The notes beneath the pieces were generated by a model that did not search any database, was not told where the DNA came from, and was given only the letters and a program-made list of their open reading frames with translations. Shown here piece after piece: positions 1-8,300 of a DNA stretch of 23,250 nucleotides. The translations under genes and the position numbers were made by a program. This DNA comes from an uncultured Gammaproteobacteria bacterium. GTDB lineage: Bacteria; Pseudomonadota; Gammaproteobacteria; SZUA-140. Every line of letters begins with the position of its first letter. Positions within the stretch are counted from its first letter, which is position 1. The stretch lies in contig CALZIG010000256.1 of the NCBI GenBank assembly GCA_945787585.1, positions 1 through 23,250 on the forward strand, given 5' to 3'.

Positions 1-2
1 TG

Positions 3-71
3 GCCGGAAACTTGCCTGCTATCTTACTATTTATGGTGATGTCAGTTGTGTTGCTTGCATCTGGCGGTTGA
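3..71 (+). CDS. possible C-terminal end of an upstream membrane protein (partial)
   Basis: The frame is open from the window edge to a TGA at 69-71 and encodes about 22 residues. Most of them are hydrophobic (Leu, Ile, Val, Met), ending in Ala-Ser-Gly-Gly. This looks like a terminal transmembrane helix, as in many small inner-membrane proteins. The other two forward frames are also open for part of this short stretch, so the call rests only on hydrophobicity. The stop lies 52 bp before the deformylase start. No function can be given. Confidence 0.25.
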   Translation, partial: AGNLPAILLFMVMSVVLLASGG

Positions 72-123
72 AGTTGATCAAATTAGCATCAAATTAATAT
101 GATGATTGTTTCTGGAGTTTAAT

Positions 124-672
124 ATGTCGGTGAAAAAGGTGCTCAGGATGGGTGATCCTGTGTTGATGAAGGTTGCGAGTGCTGTGCCAACGTACAATAC
201 GCCAGCGCTACATGCGCTGGTACAGGATCTGCTGGATACCATGGCAGCTCAGGATGGCGCAGGGCTTGCGGCACCACAGATCGGTATCAGCCAGCGTGTG
301 GTGGTGTTTGGTATCGCGGCAAACCCTCGTTACCCTGATGAGGAAACGATTCCGATGACGGTGCTAATCAATCCAGTGATTGAACCACTCAGCGAAGCGG
401 TTGCCGATGGCTGGGAGGGTTGCCTGAGTGTGCCGGGTCTGCGTGGCGAGGTGCCGCGTTATACCCATATTCGTTACCGCGGGTTTGATCAATTTGGGAT
501 GAAGATAGAGCGTGAAGTGACAGACTTTCATGCGCGTGTGGTGCAGCATGAGTGCGACCATCTTGACGGCATTCTGTACCCTCAGCGGATGACGAATATG
601 CGAGCGTTTGGTTTTGAAGCGGAGCTAGAGAAAGCGGCAGAAGCAGCGGCTGAAAGTGACGCAGCACGTTGA
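124..672 (+). CDS. def: peptide deformylase
   Basis: Removes the formyl group from the N-terminal methionine of nascent proteins in the cytoplasm. The 182-residue product has all three family motifs: [10 protein letters not shown] (residues 45-54), EGCLSVPG (98-105) and QHECDHLDG (141-149). Cys100, His142 and His146 are the expected metal ligands and Glu143 the catalytic base. A TTG start at 106 would add six residues. ATG at 124 is preferred because GGAG at 114-117 is well spaced and the protein then starts like other deformylases. The C-terminus is a short Ala/Glu-rich tail not needed for catalysis. It is not next to fmt, so it may be a second, stand-alone deformylase copy; the window cannot show whether another exists. 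It converges with the DAHP synthase gene. Confidence 0.95.
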   Translation: MSVKKVLRMGDPVLMKVASAVPTYNTPALHALVQDLLDTMAAQDGAGLAAPQIGISQRVVVFGIAANPRYPDEETIPMTVLINPVIEPLSEAVADGWEGCLSVPGLRGEVPRYTHIRYRGFDQFGMKIEREVTDFHARVVQHECDHLDGILYPQRMTNMRAFGFEAELEKAAEAAAESDAAR

Positions 673-679
673 TGTATGA

Positions 680-722
680 CGCAAGCCCACTCCAATCATT
701 ATTGATTGTATCTGGGCTTGCG
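680..722. terminator. stem-loop between convergent def and DAHP synthase genes
   Basis: A perfect 10-bp inverted repeat, CGCAAGCCCA at 680-689 and TGGGCTTGCG at 713-722, encloses a second one, CAATCA (693-698) and TGATTG (703-708), around a TTAT loop. The two stems stack into one long hairpin. It begins 8 bp after the def stop and ends 21 bp before the opposing gene's stop, a typical place for a bidirectional terminator. Neither side has a clear T-run, so intrinsic termination is inferred from position and stem strength only. Confidence 0.5.
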
Positions 723-742
723 GAGTGAGTTTGAAGCAGTCC

Positions 743-1864
743 TTAATTTGATTGAAAATATTTTTTTGCCAGTGAAACGCGTTGTTCATAGGCATCGCGC
801 GCAATGCGTATATCTTCAAGGAAGTAGGGTAGCTCTTTGGGAGTCAGTGCCTGCGGGCCATCGACCAGCGCCTTTTTAGGTTCCGGGTGAAAATCGACCA
901 GTACGAGATTTGCGCCTGCAATAATCCCCTGAGCGGTGACATGCATTACATCGAGGATGTGGTCGGGGGCCATATCACGTGAACCCACCGAATGAGAGGG
1001 ATCAATGCATACGGGCATGCGCGTGAGGCGTTTGACCACCGGCACATGGGCGAAATCCACAAAATTTCGATGCGGATCACCCATGTTGGTTTTCATGCCG
1101 CGCAGGCCGAAGATCACCTTGCTATTGCCCTCGCTAGCGAGGTATTCAGCAGCGTTGAGTGATTCTTCCAGCGTGATGCCGAAGCCGCGCTTCAACAGTA
1201 CTGGGTGTCTTTGTTGGCGGCCGACGATCTTCAACAGTTCGAAGTTTTGCGTGTTGCGGGTGCCGATCTGTAGCATCACGCCGGTCGGGTTACCCGTCTG
1301 TTCGAGTGCAGCGTTGATCTCATCGATATGGCTTTCGTGGGTAATCTCCATCGCAATCACTTTGATGCCATATTTACCCGCAAGCTCGAATACATAGGGT
1401 AGACACTCCTTCCCGAAGCCCTGAAATGCATAGGGATTGGTACGGGGTTTATAGGCGCCCATGCGAGTGCAGGTCTGTCCATTTTCCTGGAGTACTTTCA
1501 TCATGGCTTCAACATGTTCAGGGGTGTTGACCGCGCATAGTCCAGCAAAGATATTGAGGTTGTCCTGACCGAAGGTGATACCGTTGTATTCAAAAGAGGT
1601 TGGACGACTGTCATCTTTGTGACGGCCGAGGACGCGATACTCCTCTGAGATGCGTACTGCGCGTTCGACGCAGGGCAGCGCACACATATCCTCAAGGCTG
1701 AGGGCGAGGGTATTACCGATCAGGTAGATTTCGGTGAGCGTCTGTTGCGAACCCTTCTCACGATGCACACGGTGCTCAATAGAGGGCAGGTTGTTAAGAT
1801 GCTCCAGTAGTCGACTATAGTCGTTACTTTTGGGATCTGTATCCGGGGTGAGTATCAAGATCAT
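743..1864 (-). CDS. 3-deoxy-7-phosphoheptulonate (DAHP) synthase, type I-beta-like
   Basis: Catalyses condensation of phosphoenolpyruvate with erythrose 4-phosphate, the first step of the shikimate pathway to aromatic amino acids. The 373-residue protein has an N-terminal ferredoxin-like/regulatory segment (about 1-90) and a TIM-barrel catalytic domain. Visible barrel motifs are YKPRTNPYAFQG (138-149), QIGTRN (199-204), LLKRGF (223-228) and DPSHSVG (288-294). By comparison with Thermotoga and Bacillus enzymes, Cys110, His291, Glu328 (in HPEP) and Asp335 (in VDGPQ) are the metal ligands, and all are kept. Some usual residues differ: AGLCAVN stands where AGPC[AS]VE is common, so this is a divergent branch. 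The related KDO-8-phosphate synthase is less likely given the N-terminal extension. It is transcribed alone, with only a weak GGAT ribosome site before the ATG. Confidence 0.85.
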   Translation of the reverse strand: MILILTPDTDPKSNDYSRLLEHLNNLPSIEHRVHREKGSQQTLTEIYLIGNTLALSLEDMCALPCVERAVRISEEYRVLGRHKDDSRPTSFEYNGITFGQDNLNIFAGLCAVNTPEHVEAMMKVLQENGQTCTRMGAYKPRTNPYAFQGFGKECLPYVFELAGKYGIKVIAMEITHESHIDEINAALEQTGNPTGVMLQIGTRNTQNFELLKIVGRQQRHPVLLKRGFGITLEESLNAAEYLASEGNSKVIFGLRGMKTNMGDPHRNFVDFAHVPVVKRLTRMPVCIDPSHSVGSRDMAPDHILDVMHVTAQGIIAGANLVLVDFHPEPKKALVDGPQALTPKELPYFLEDIRIARDAYEQRVSLAKKYFQSN

Positions 1865-1902
1865 TTTTTGTTATCCAGTATTTTGCGGTTAGGCGCTATT
1901 AT

Positions 1903-1931
1903 TTCATAGTTTTATGGTTTGTATGACTCAA
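1903..1931 (-). promoter_or_regulatory. candidate sigma-70 promoter for DAHP synthase gene
   Basis: On the minus strand, TTGAGT (1926-1931) and TATGAA (1903-1908) are separated by 17 bp and lie about 40 bp upstream of the ATG. Each hexamer matches only four of six consensus bases, so this is a plausible site and not a firm one. Confidence 0.28.
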
Positions 1932-2007
1932 TTAGACCGTCTTTATTTCAGAGTGCTGTAGTGATGAGTTCGGTGGTCGTCAGGAAGGGTGTCACGTGGG
2001 TGTTACA

Positions 2008-2069
2008 GTCAACACCAATCGTTCAGAGTGACGATGGTGGATTTGATGTTCGCCTAAGTCGGTGTTGAC
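2008..2069. repeat. 9-bp inverted repeat with 44-bp spacer
   Basis: GTCAACACC at 2008-2016 is exactly inverted as GGTGTTGAC at 2061-2069. The pair lies in the 271-bp gap between the diguanylate cyclase stop and the DAHP synthase start. It could be two operator half-sites or a long-loop RNA stem; nothing in the sequence decides between these. Confidence 0.35.
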
Positions 2070-2078
2070 CTGGCGAGG

Positions 2079-2106
2079 TCACATCTTCATCGCGAGGATG
2101 ATGTGA
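2079..2106. terminator. weak stem-loop downstream of the diguanylate cyclase gene
   Basis: TCACATC (2079-2085) pairs with GATGTGA (2100-2106), with three further pairs (ATC 2089-2091 with GAT 2097-2099) after a bulge. It begins about 30 nt beyond the minus-strand stop codon at 2136. No T-run follows, so a terminator role is a guess from position. Confidence 0.25.
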
Positions 2107-2135
2107 GTGTTAATCACTGATAATGCAGTCAGGTA

Positions 2136-3068
2136 TCAGTCAGTACCGGCAAACTTTACGTTATTACGACCAGATTTTTTTGCTTCGTACATCGCCATGT
2201 CTGCGCGCTCAAAAATTGTTTTGGCATTGTCTTCGGCTGTGATGCAGGCGACTCCCATGCTGGCCGATGTGGGGATAAGTTCATCACCATAGCGGTAACT
2301 ACTGGTATAGATGCTTCTGCGAATACGTTCGGCAAGCAGCATGGCACCATTTTTATCGGTGTTGCTCAACAGGATCGTGAACTCTTCGCCACCGTAACGA
2401 AACAGCATATCAGAACTTCTAATGCATTCAGAGATAGAGCCTACAACCGCTTTAAGTACGTAGTCACCCGCAGTATGGCCATATTGATCGTTGATCTGTT
2501 TGAACAGATCAATGTCTAGCGCAATGAGAGAGAGCGGTGTGTTGTGACGACGCGATAGCTCGATTTCACGTACCATAGTGGTATTCATGGCGGCACGATT
2601 ATTGGCACCTGTTAATGGATCCTGTAGTGCGGCAGTCAGCGCGCCTTTGTATAGTAGGGCGTTTCGCAGTGGGTAGACCAGGCTGCACAGTAGGTGTTCA
2701 AATAAAATAGTCTCTTGCACACTAAATTTCTTTTTGCGTGTGATCGTCATCTGCCCGAGTGATTGACCCGCAGCGGAGAGCTGATAAGAGCAGGAATGTT
2801 TGGCGTGTGCGCCGTTTTCAATTCTGAAGTAGGGTGTCTGGTGTTCGTATAATACGCTTTGATGCGGGATCATTGAGCTGATCTCTTGCGAGAAAATTTC
2901 GATCAATGCGTCGCAGTCGAGGGTAGTTTGTAGCACGCTGACAATTTGCAGGGCCCGGTTCAAGCCGTCCTGGCCCGTTTTAGTCTCGAGGGCGTCGGAC
3001 ATTAAGGTTAGATTACCTAGCTCGTAGACTATATCCTTGTCATTCTGTTGAGTTTGAGGGGTGGCCAT
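2136..3068 (-). CDS. diguanylate cyclase with N-terminal GAF-like domain (GGDEF)
   Basis: Predicted to make cyclic-di-GMP from two GTP. The 310-residue protein has no membrane segment. Residues about 35-140 look like a GAF-type sensory domain, and 145-307 form a GGDEF domain starting with the usual DPLTGANNR (150-158). The active-site motif is GGEEF (226-230), a catalytically competent variant. An RxxD product-inhibition site (Arg217-Asp220) lies exactly five residues before it, so feedback by c-di-GMP is expected. The end is typical of the family (ADMAMYEAKKSGRN). A strong AGGAGA ribosome site precedes the ATG. Upstream are a sigma-54-like promoter and a FleQ-like box, suggesting control together with flagellar genes. 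The ligand of the GAF-like domain is unknown. Confidence 0.9.
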   Translation of the reverse strand: MATPQTQQNDKDIVYELGNLTLMSDALETKTGQDGLNRALQIVSVLQTTLDCDALIEIFSQEISSMIPHQSVLYEHQTPYFRIENGAHAKHSCSYQLSAAGQSLGQMTITRKKKFSVQETILFEHLLCSLVYPLRNALLYKGALTAALQDPLTGANNRAAMNTTMVREIELSRRHNTPLSLIALDIDLFKQINDQYGHTAGDYVLKAVVGSISECIRSSDMLFRYGGEEFTILLSNTDKNGAMLLAERIRRSIYTSSYRYGDELIPTSASMGVACITAEDNAKTIFERADMAMYEAKKSGRNNVKFAGTD

Positions 3069-3107
3069 CTAGCTTCTCCTGTTTGTGCCAATATGCCCTT
3101 GGGTATA

Positions 3108-3123
3108 TGCATGGAATATGCCA
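3108..3123 (-). promoter_or_regulatory. candidate sigma-54 (RpoN) promoter for diguanylate cyclase gene
   Basis: Read on the minus strand, the site is TGGCATATTCCATGCA. It keeps the invariant GG and GC with the required 10 bp between them and differs from TGGCAyrNNNNTTGCW only at the first T of TTGC. The predicted transcript start, about 3097, leaves a leader of roughly 30 nt that contains the AGGAGA ribosome site. Confidence 0.55.
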
Positions 3124-3217
3124 ATCAATTTTTGATGGTAGTTTAGGCTGGAAATTACACTTGTTTTGATTGTTAATACAATAAGTTACGATCATGCTAA
3201 AGGTGAAAAATTAGATT

Positions 3218-3231
3218 GTCAATATGTTGAC
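3218..3231. promoter_or_regulatory. FleQ-like binding box
   Basis: GTCAATATGTTGAC is an inverted repeat (GTCAA, 4-bp spacer, TTGAC) that matches 12 of 14 positions of the Pseudomonas FleQ consensus as I recall it, GTCAATAAATTGAC. Its centre is about 128 bp upstream of the predicted sigma-54 start point of the diguanylate cyclase gene, a normal distance for an enhancer-binding protein. It is also about 150 bp upstream of the divergent ATPase gene and could act on both. Confidence 0.5.
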
Positions 3232-3323
3232 TCAAGCCACTGTGGGCGCTGGAAGTGGCAAGAAATGGTAGGTAGAATTTAATCGTGACTATATTTGGCG
3301 TAAAGCCAGAGGGGTATGAAAAC

Positions 3324-3345
3324 AGGTGTTAATGGATTAGCACCT
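3324..3345. promoter_or_regulatory. 22-bp near-palindrome upstream of the ATPase gene
   Basis: AGGTGTTAAT (3324-3333) and ATTAGCACCT (3336-3345) are inverted copies with one mismatch, two bases apart. It lies 27 bp before the ATG at 3373 and just ahead of the AGGGAG ribosome site. Such a tight palindrome suits a dimeric repressor operator; an RNA hairpin in the leader is the alternative. Confidence 0.4.
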
Positions 3346-3372
3346 TATTAAGCCATAATCAGGGAGCAAGAA

Positions 3373-5115
3373 ATGCAGGGACAAATTGTCAGGAGCCAGG
3401 ATGAGCTCTGTGCCGCACTTTCATCGCAGGATTCAACATTAAATCAATCTCTCGGCGAGATTCTTGTCGAAAATCAAAAGTTAATTAGCAGGCATCAGCT
3501 TGATGAGTTGTTGCGACAGCAACAAAATGGGATTCAAAAACGATTAGGTGTGATGCTTGTGGATCAGGGGCTTGTCTCACAGGAACAAGTTTACCTGGCG
3601 TTGGCTATGAAGTTTGGCATCCCGTACGTTCGGCTGGATGATTTTGAGATTCAGAGCGATGCGTTAACCCATATACCGGCAGAAGTCGCTGTGCGTTACA
3701 ACATCATGCCGCTGGTCATTATTGGGCGGCGCCTCGTGGTTGCGATGGAAAATCCTGTTGACCTCAGCAGTATTGAAGCCCTTACTTTCGCGATAAACCT
3801 GAAGCTTGAAGCGGTGATCGCACCGTTGCGAGATATCTCAGTGGCGCAGAGTAAATATTATAGTCGTTTTGATGAGTACGAAGCGCTGAAGGATAAGCAC
3901 CTTGCTCCGATCGATTATCATGTTAGCCAGCCTGATCCGATGCATGTAGTTGAGGCACAAGCGAGAAAGAAACCGTTAGTCCGACTGCTCAGTGCGATTG
4001 TGCTTCAGGGTGTTGTCCGAGGAGCCTCTGATATCAATATTCGTCCAGATAAAGATGGGGTCAAGATTTATTATCGTGTCGACGGCACGTTACAGTTTTC
4101 ACGTGTGATGGACAGGTCGCTCCTGTTGCCACTCATCTGTCGGATCAAAGTATTAGGGGAAATGGATATTGCAGAACGTCGCGTTCCGCAGGATGGGCAT
4201 ATCCGATTAATGAGAGGAACGCGACATATCGATCTACGTGTCTCCATTATGCCCACTGTCGATGGTGAAAGTGTTGTGATTCGTATCCTCGATAAGGAGG
4301 TGGGGCTTAAACCGCTTTCTCGACTGGGGCTGGCGAGCGTAGCACAGCAAAAGATTGCCACTTTACTACAGCGACAAAGTGGACTTTTTCTAGTGGTGGG
4401 CCCAACGGGTTCAGGGAAAACTACAACTTTATATGCACTACTGAATGAGATAAAAAAAGCGCACGCACATATCATCACTATTGAAGACCCAGTGGAATAT
4501 GAGATGTCTGGGGTAGAGCAGGTACAGGTGGCGGCCTCACGTGAAGTGGGTTTTGCGCGTGTTCTGCGCAGTGTGCTGCGGCATGACCCGGATGTAATTA
4601 TGGTAGGTGAGATTCGTGATAGTGAAACCGCAGAAATCGCTAATAAAGCGGCCTTGACCGGACACTTTGTATTAAGCACATTACACACTTATGACTGTAT
4701 AAGTACAGTGATTCGGTTGATTGATATGGGCGTAAAACCCTATCTGCTTGCGGCCACATTACGCGGTGTATTGGCGCAACGACTGGTAAGATTAAATTGT
4801 CATCTTTGTGCGGAATCGATAGCGATAGATAGTGTGAGCCGGAATATATTGAAGCTAAATGAGAGTGATCAGGTGTTGGCTGGGCGCGGCTGTGATGGCT
4901 GTAATCAGAGTGGTTATCAAGGACGGACGTTAGTCAGTGAGGTATTGATGGTTGATGATACGCTTGCCGCCATGATCAGTGCGAAGGCGGATAGCTCCTT
5001 GTTAATCGAAAGGGCATTGACTAGTGGTATGGTGAGACTGAGTGACGACCTGATTCGCCTGGTAAAAATGGGCCTGGTGGCCCCTGGGGAGGCGCTGTCC
5101 TGCACGGTGACATAA
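3373..5115 (+). CDS. PilB/GspE/MshE-type secretion or pilus motor ATPase with MshEN-like N-terminal domain
   Basis: A 580-residue hexameric motor ATPase of the type II secretion/type IV pilus family, which powers pilus or pseudopilus assembly at the inner membrane. The core has Walker A GPTGSGKTT (343-351), an Asp box around ITIEDPVEY (368-376), Walker B VIMVGEIRD (408-416) and a His box LSTLHT (434-439). Two CxxC pairs (Cys476/479 and Cys507/510) form the zinc site of the GspE/PilB branch, which excludes PilT. Residues about 24-165 form a MshEN/GspE-N domain with two LG-centred motifs (SLGEILVENQ at 27 and RLGVMLVDQG at 57). In MshE-type proteins these bind c-di-GMP; the first copy here lacks the usual Gly. 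No pilC, pilin or secretin gene is adjacent, so its partner machine is not visible. AGGGAG precedes the ATG. Confidence 0.88.
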   Translation: MQGQIVRSQDELCAALSSQDSTLNQSLGEILVENQKLISRHQLDELLRQQQNGIQKRLGVMLVDQGLVSQEQVYLALAMKFGIPYVRLDDFEIQSDALTHIPAEVAVRYNIMPLVIIGRRLVVAMENPVDLSSIEALTFAINLKLEAVIAPLRDISVAQSKYYSRFDEYEALKDKHLAPIDYHVSQPDPMHVVEAQARKKPLVRLLSAIVLQGVVRGASDINIRPDKDGVKIYYRVDGTLQFSRVMDRSLLLPLICRIKVLGEMDIAERRVPQDGHIRLMRGTRHIDLRVSIMPTVDGESVVIRILDKEVGLKPLSRLGLASVAQQKIATLLQRQSGLFLVVGPTGSGKTTTLYALLNEIKKAHAHIITIEDPVEYEMSGVEQVQVAASREVGFARVLRSVLRHDPDVIMVGEIRDSETAEIANKAALTGHFVLSTLHTYDCISTVIRLIDMGVKPYLLAATLRGVLAQRLVRLNCHLCAESIAIDSVSRNILKLNESDQVLAGRGCDGCNQSGYQGRTLVSEVLMVDDTLAAMISAKADSSLLIERALTSGMVRLSDDLIRLVKMGLVAPGEALSCTVT

Positions 5116-5166
5116 GAGCTATTAGTTACTCATGAAAACCAGCTTATTGCCGTATATATATAGATC

Positions 5167-5232
5167 ATGGAGAGTAATATGAAAAATAAGCGAGATATTG
5201 ATGTTGACGCGGGCATATTGGCTGTCGTTTGA
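5167..5232 (+). CDS. very short open frame, doubtful
   Basis: The 227 bp between the ATPase and the next gene hold one ATG frame with a ribosome-site-like GGAGAG (5169-5174) ahead of an internal ATG at 5179. The frame stops at 5230-5232 after 21 codons (17 from the second ATG). The product begins MKNKRDIDVD and has no recognisable feature. It may be chance, or a leader peptide for the following gene. Nothing else is recognisable in this gap. Confidence 0.12.
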   Translation: MESNMKNKRDIDVDAGILAVV

Positions 5233-5348
5233 AAACAGCATAATTACGTCACAAGTTGATCGATTCATTGCGGCAACAGCGTAACCCACTGGATTGATAA
5301 TTAATATTTTGTAGTATTAGTAGCGTCGAATCAAAGGTATCCTTGGTG

Positions 5349-8300
5349 ATGAGCGAAAAGAGTGCGCATGAAAAGCCGAGGTTCCCTCGCCGGGTCTTGT
5401 TATACATTTTGTCTATGGGCCTGCTCTTCTCTGCATATCTGTTTTTATTAGTACGGGAATGGGAGCAGCAACAGGCACAGCATGATCTTGAGGTCGTCTC
5501 ATCTTCATATGTTGCGGCTGTCCAGAATGAGCTGTCCAGGCATGATGAGGTATTAAGTTCTATTGCCAGTATTTATGGCGCTTCAGATAAAATCGACCGT
5601 ACCGCTTTTGCCGCCTTTGTTAGCGCCATCTCACTTGAACATAGGGACACAACCTCCTTTGAATGGGCGCCTCAGGTACTGCATGCTGAGCGAGCTGCCT
5701 ATGAAGCGCGCGCACGCCTGTTGGACGACCCCAGTTTTAATGTGACTGAAGCGGGTAGTGATGGCACGGTGGTCAGCGCAAGTCAGCGCGAAGTCTATTT
5801 CCCCATTGCATAGATTGAGCCTCATGAGCGAAGTGGACGCCCGCTTGGACTTGATCTTGCCGCTGACCCTGTTAGGCGTAAGGCCCTTTTGCTTGCACGT
5901 GATAGCGGTAAGGCAATGATCAGTGGGCGTATGCAGCTGGATCATGATGGCAGAACAGGTTACGGTTTTTTGATGATTAGGCCTGTTTATCAACATGGCG
6001 TCGTACCCGAATCAGTTGAGGCGCGACGGCAGCAGTTGAAAGGGTTTATGTTAGGTGAGAATAATTTGAATGCCTTTTTTGGTGAGGCATTATTTGATTC
6101 GGCGCATGAATCACTCTCATTATGGGTTTATGACCAGGATGCCCCTGATTCAAAAGTATTACTCTTTTCGCGTGATATTTCTGAGCGTAATGCCGCAGAG
6201 ATTTCAAGTGCCGGGTGGCTACTCTCAGGCCATGATATGGAATGGAAAGTTAACACTGAACAGTACGGTCGACACTGGATTTTTATGTTTAAACCGGCAG
6301 CGCTCTTTATGCAATCAGTGATTTCCTGGCGATCCTGGTTAGTGCTGGTTTCAGGCATCATGATGACATTACTGGTGTTGTTTTTTGTTTATCGCGGACA
6401 GCGTTACACTGCTATGATTGAACAGAAAGCAATGTTATTAGCGCAAGAGAAAGATGAATCAGAGTTGCGTTATCTACGGCTTTTCGAAAGTAACAATGAT
6501 GCGTTGTTTGTCTTGGAGATTGATGAAGAACATGGCCCTGGTAAATTTAAGGATGTTAACAAGGCGATGTGTCAACGTTTAGGGTATAGCAAGGAAGAGC
6601 TGCTCCAGATGAGTCCAATGGATATTAATTTACCGGAGGAGAAAAAAGAGCTTCAGACGTGTTTAGAAAAGGTATTGCAGCACAAAGTTCACCTGTTTGA
6701 TACCGTACATATGACCAAGGGAGGAAAAGAAATACCGGTTGAAATCAATATCCAGGTGTTAGATGGCTTTAACGAAAGGATGTTTATTGGCTGTGCACGA
6801 GATATCGGTGAGCGCCGTAAGGCACATGAAAAGCAGATTGAAGCAAAAGAGTGGGAGATGACCAAGCTTTCCAGCGCAGTGGATCAGACTGCGGACTCCA
6901 TTATGATCACTGATCGCAATGGCATTATCGAATACGCCAATCCAGCCTTTGTGGACATTACGGGGTATAGTCGGGATGAGGCACAGGGTAAGACCCCTGG
7001 TATTTTCAAGTCAGGTCACAATACCAGTGATGATTATAAGCAGCTATGGCAAACTATTCTAAACGGTGAAGTCTATCGTAATGTGCTGGTTAATCGAAAA
7101 AAAGATGGGACACTCTATTACGAAGAAAAAACCATTTCGCCGCTTAAGGATTGTGATGGCAATATCACCCATTTTATCTCGTCAGGTAAGGATATTACCG
7201 AGCGCATGCAGACTGAAGAACGCCTTCACCATCTTGCCTACCATGATATTTTAACTGATCTTCCCAATCGAGCGCTGTTTATCGAGCGCATTAATACTGC
7301 GATCAATCAATCAAGTGGCAAAGATAACCGTTGTGCGGTGTTGTTTATTGATCTTGATAATTTTAAAAATATCAATGACACACTTGGGCATGGTGTCGGT
7401 GACCTGTTGTTGCAGGCTGTGCCAAGTCGTTTGTTAAGCTGTGTCCGTAAGTATGACACGGTCGCTCGCTTTGGCGGCGATGAGTTTTCGTTACTACTGG
7501 AGCGGCTGCCTAATAGTCAAGTAGTAGCCAAGATGGCAAAAAAACTGATTGCTATATTATCAGAGCCATACACTATTCAGAATCAAACACTTTATTTGAC
7601 TGCAAGTATTGGCATCAGTCTTTCACCAGATGATAGCACCGATGCTTCGACGTTAATTAAAAATGCGGATACCGCAATGTATCGCGCCAAGGATACTGGG
7701 CGCAACAACTACCAGTTTTATTCAACTGAAATGGGCACGCGTGCGATTGAACGACTTTCGCTTGAAACTAGTCTTCGCGTTGCGATGGAGCGTGATGAGT
7801 TTGAACTTTACTATCAACCACAAGTGTCATTGCATAGCGGTAGAATCATTGGTGCAGAGGCATTAATTCGCTGGCACCATCCTGAATTGGGTCTGGTGGT
7901 GCCTGATAAGTTTATTCCACTGCTGGAAGAGACAGGTTTGATTATCGAAGTAGGGATGTGGGTGCTCAATACCGCATGCAAACATGGAGCGGCCATCATC
8001 AGCCGCACTGGTGAGCCATTTAGAATGGCCGTCAATTTTTCAGGTAAGCAGTTTCGTGATAATGCCTTAACTGAGATTGTTGGGGAGGCGATTGAGACTA
8101 ATCAGTTCCCGGCGCCTTTGCTTGATGTCGAAATTACTGAAACGGTGCTGATGCAGAGTGATAATTATTCACTGGAAAATATCAGTGGATTAAAGGCCCT
8201 GGGCGTGCAGTTATCCATTGATGACTTTGGTACCGGTTACTCCTCACTCAGTTATCTTAAGCGTTTTCCAGTAGATATCATTAAGATTGATCGCGCTTTT

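Larger units (their letters stand above)
3069..3372. other. divergent control region between diguanylate cyclase and MshE/PilB-type ATPase genes
   Basis: This 304-bp stretch has no convincing gene. It holds a sigma-54-like promoter facing left (3108-3123), a FleQ-like 14-mer (3218-3231) and a near-palindrome close to the rightward gene (3324-3345). No good sigma-70 promoter for the rightward gene was found; TATATT at 3290-3295 lacks a matching -35. It is AT-richer than the flanking genes. Confidence 0.7.

Noticed and set aside
3198..3225. TAAAGGTG with GTCAATAT downstream, resembling a sigma-28 promoter for the ATPase gene
   Set aside because: The spacing is off by one and the -10 matches only 5 of 8 bases; the segment is better explained by the FleQ-like box.
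4071..4688. 205-codon minus-strand open frame within the ATPase gene
   Set aside because: It is antisense to conserved Walker and Asp-box coding sequence, rich in Ser/Arg/Thr, with no ribosome site or family resemblance.
5248..5260. GTCACAAGTTGAT as a third FleQ-like box before the GGDEF-EAL gene
   Set aside because: The half-sites are one base too close and the right arm lacks the final C; no sigma-54 promoter is near.
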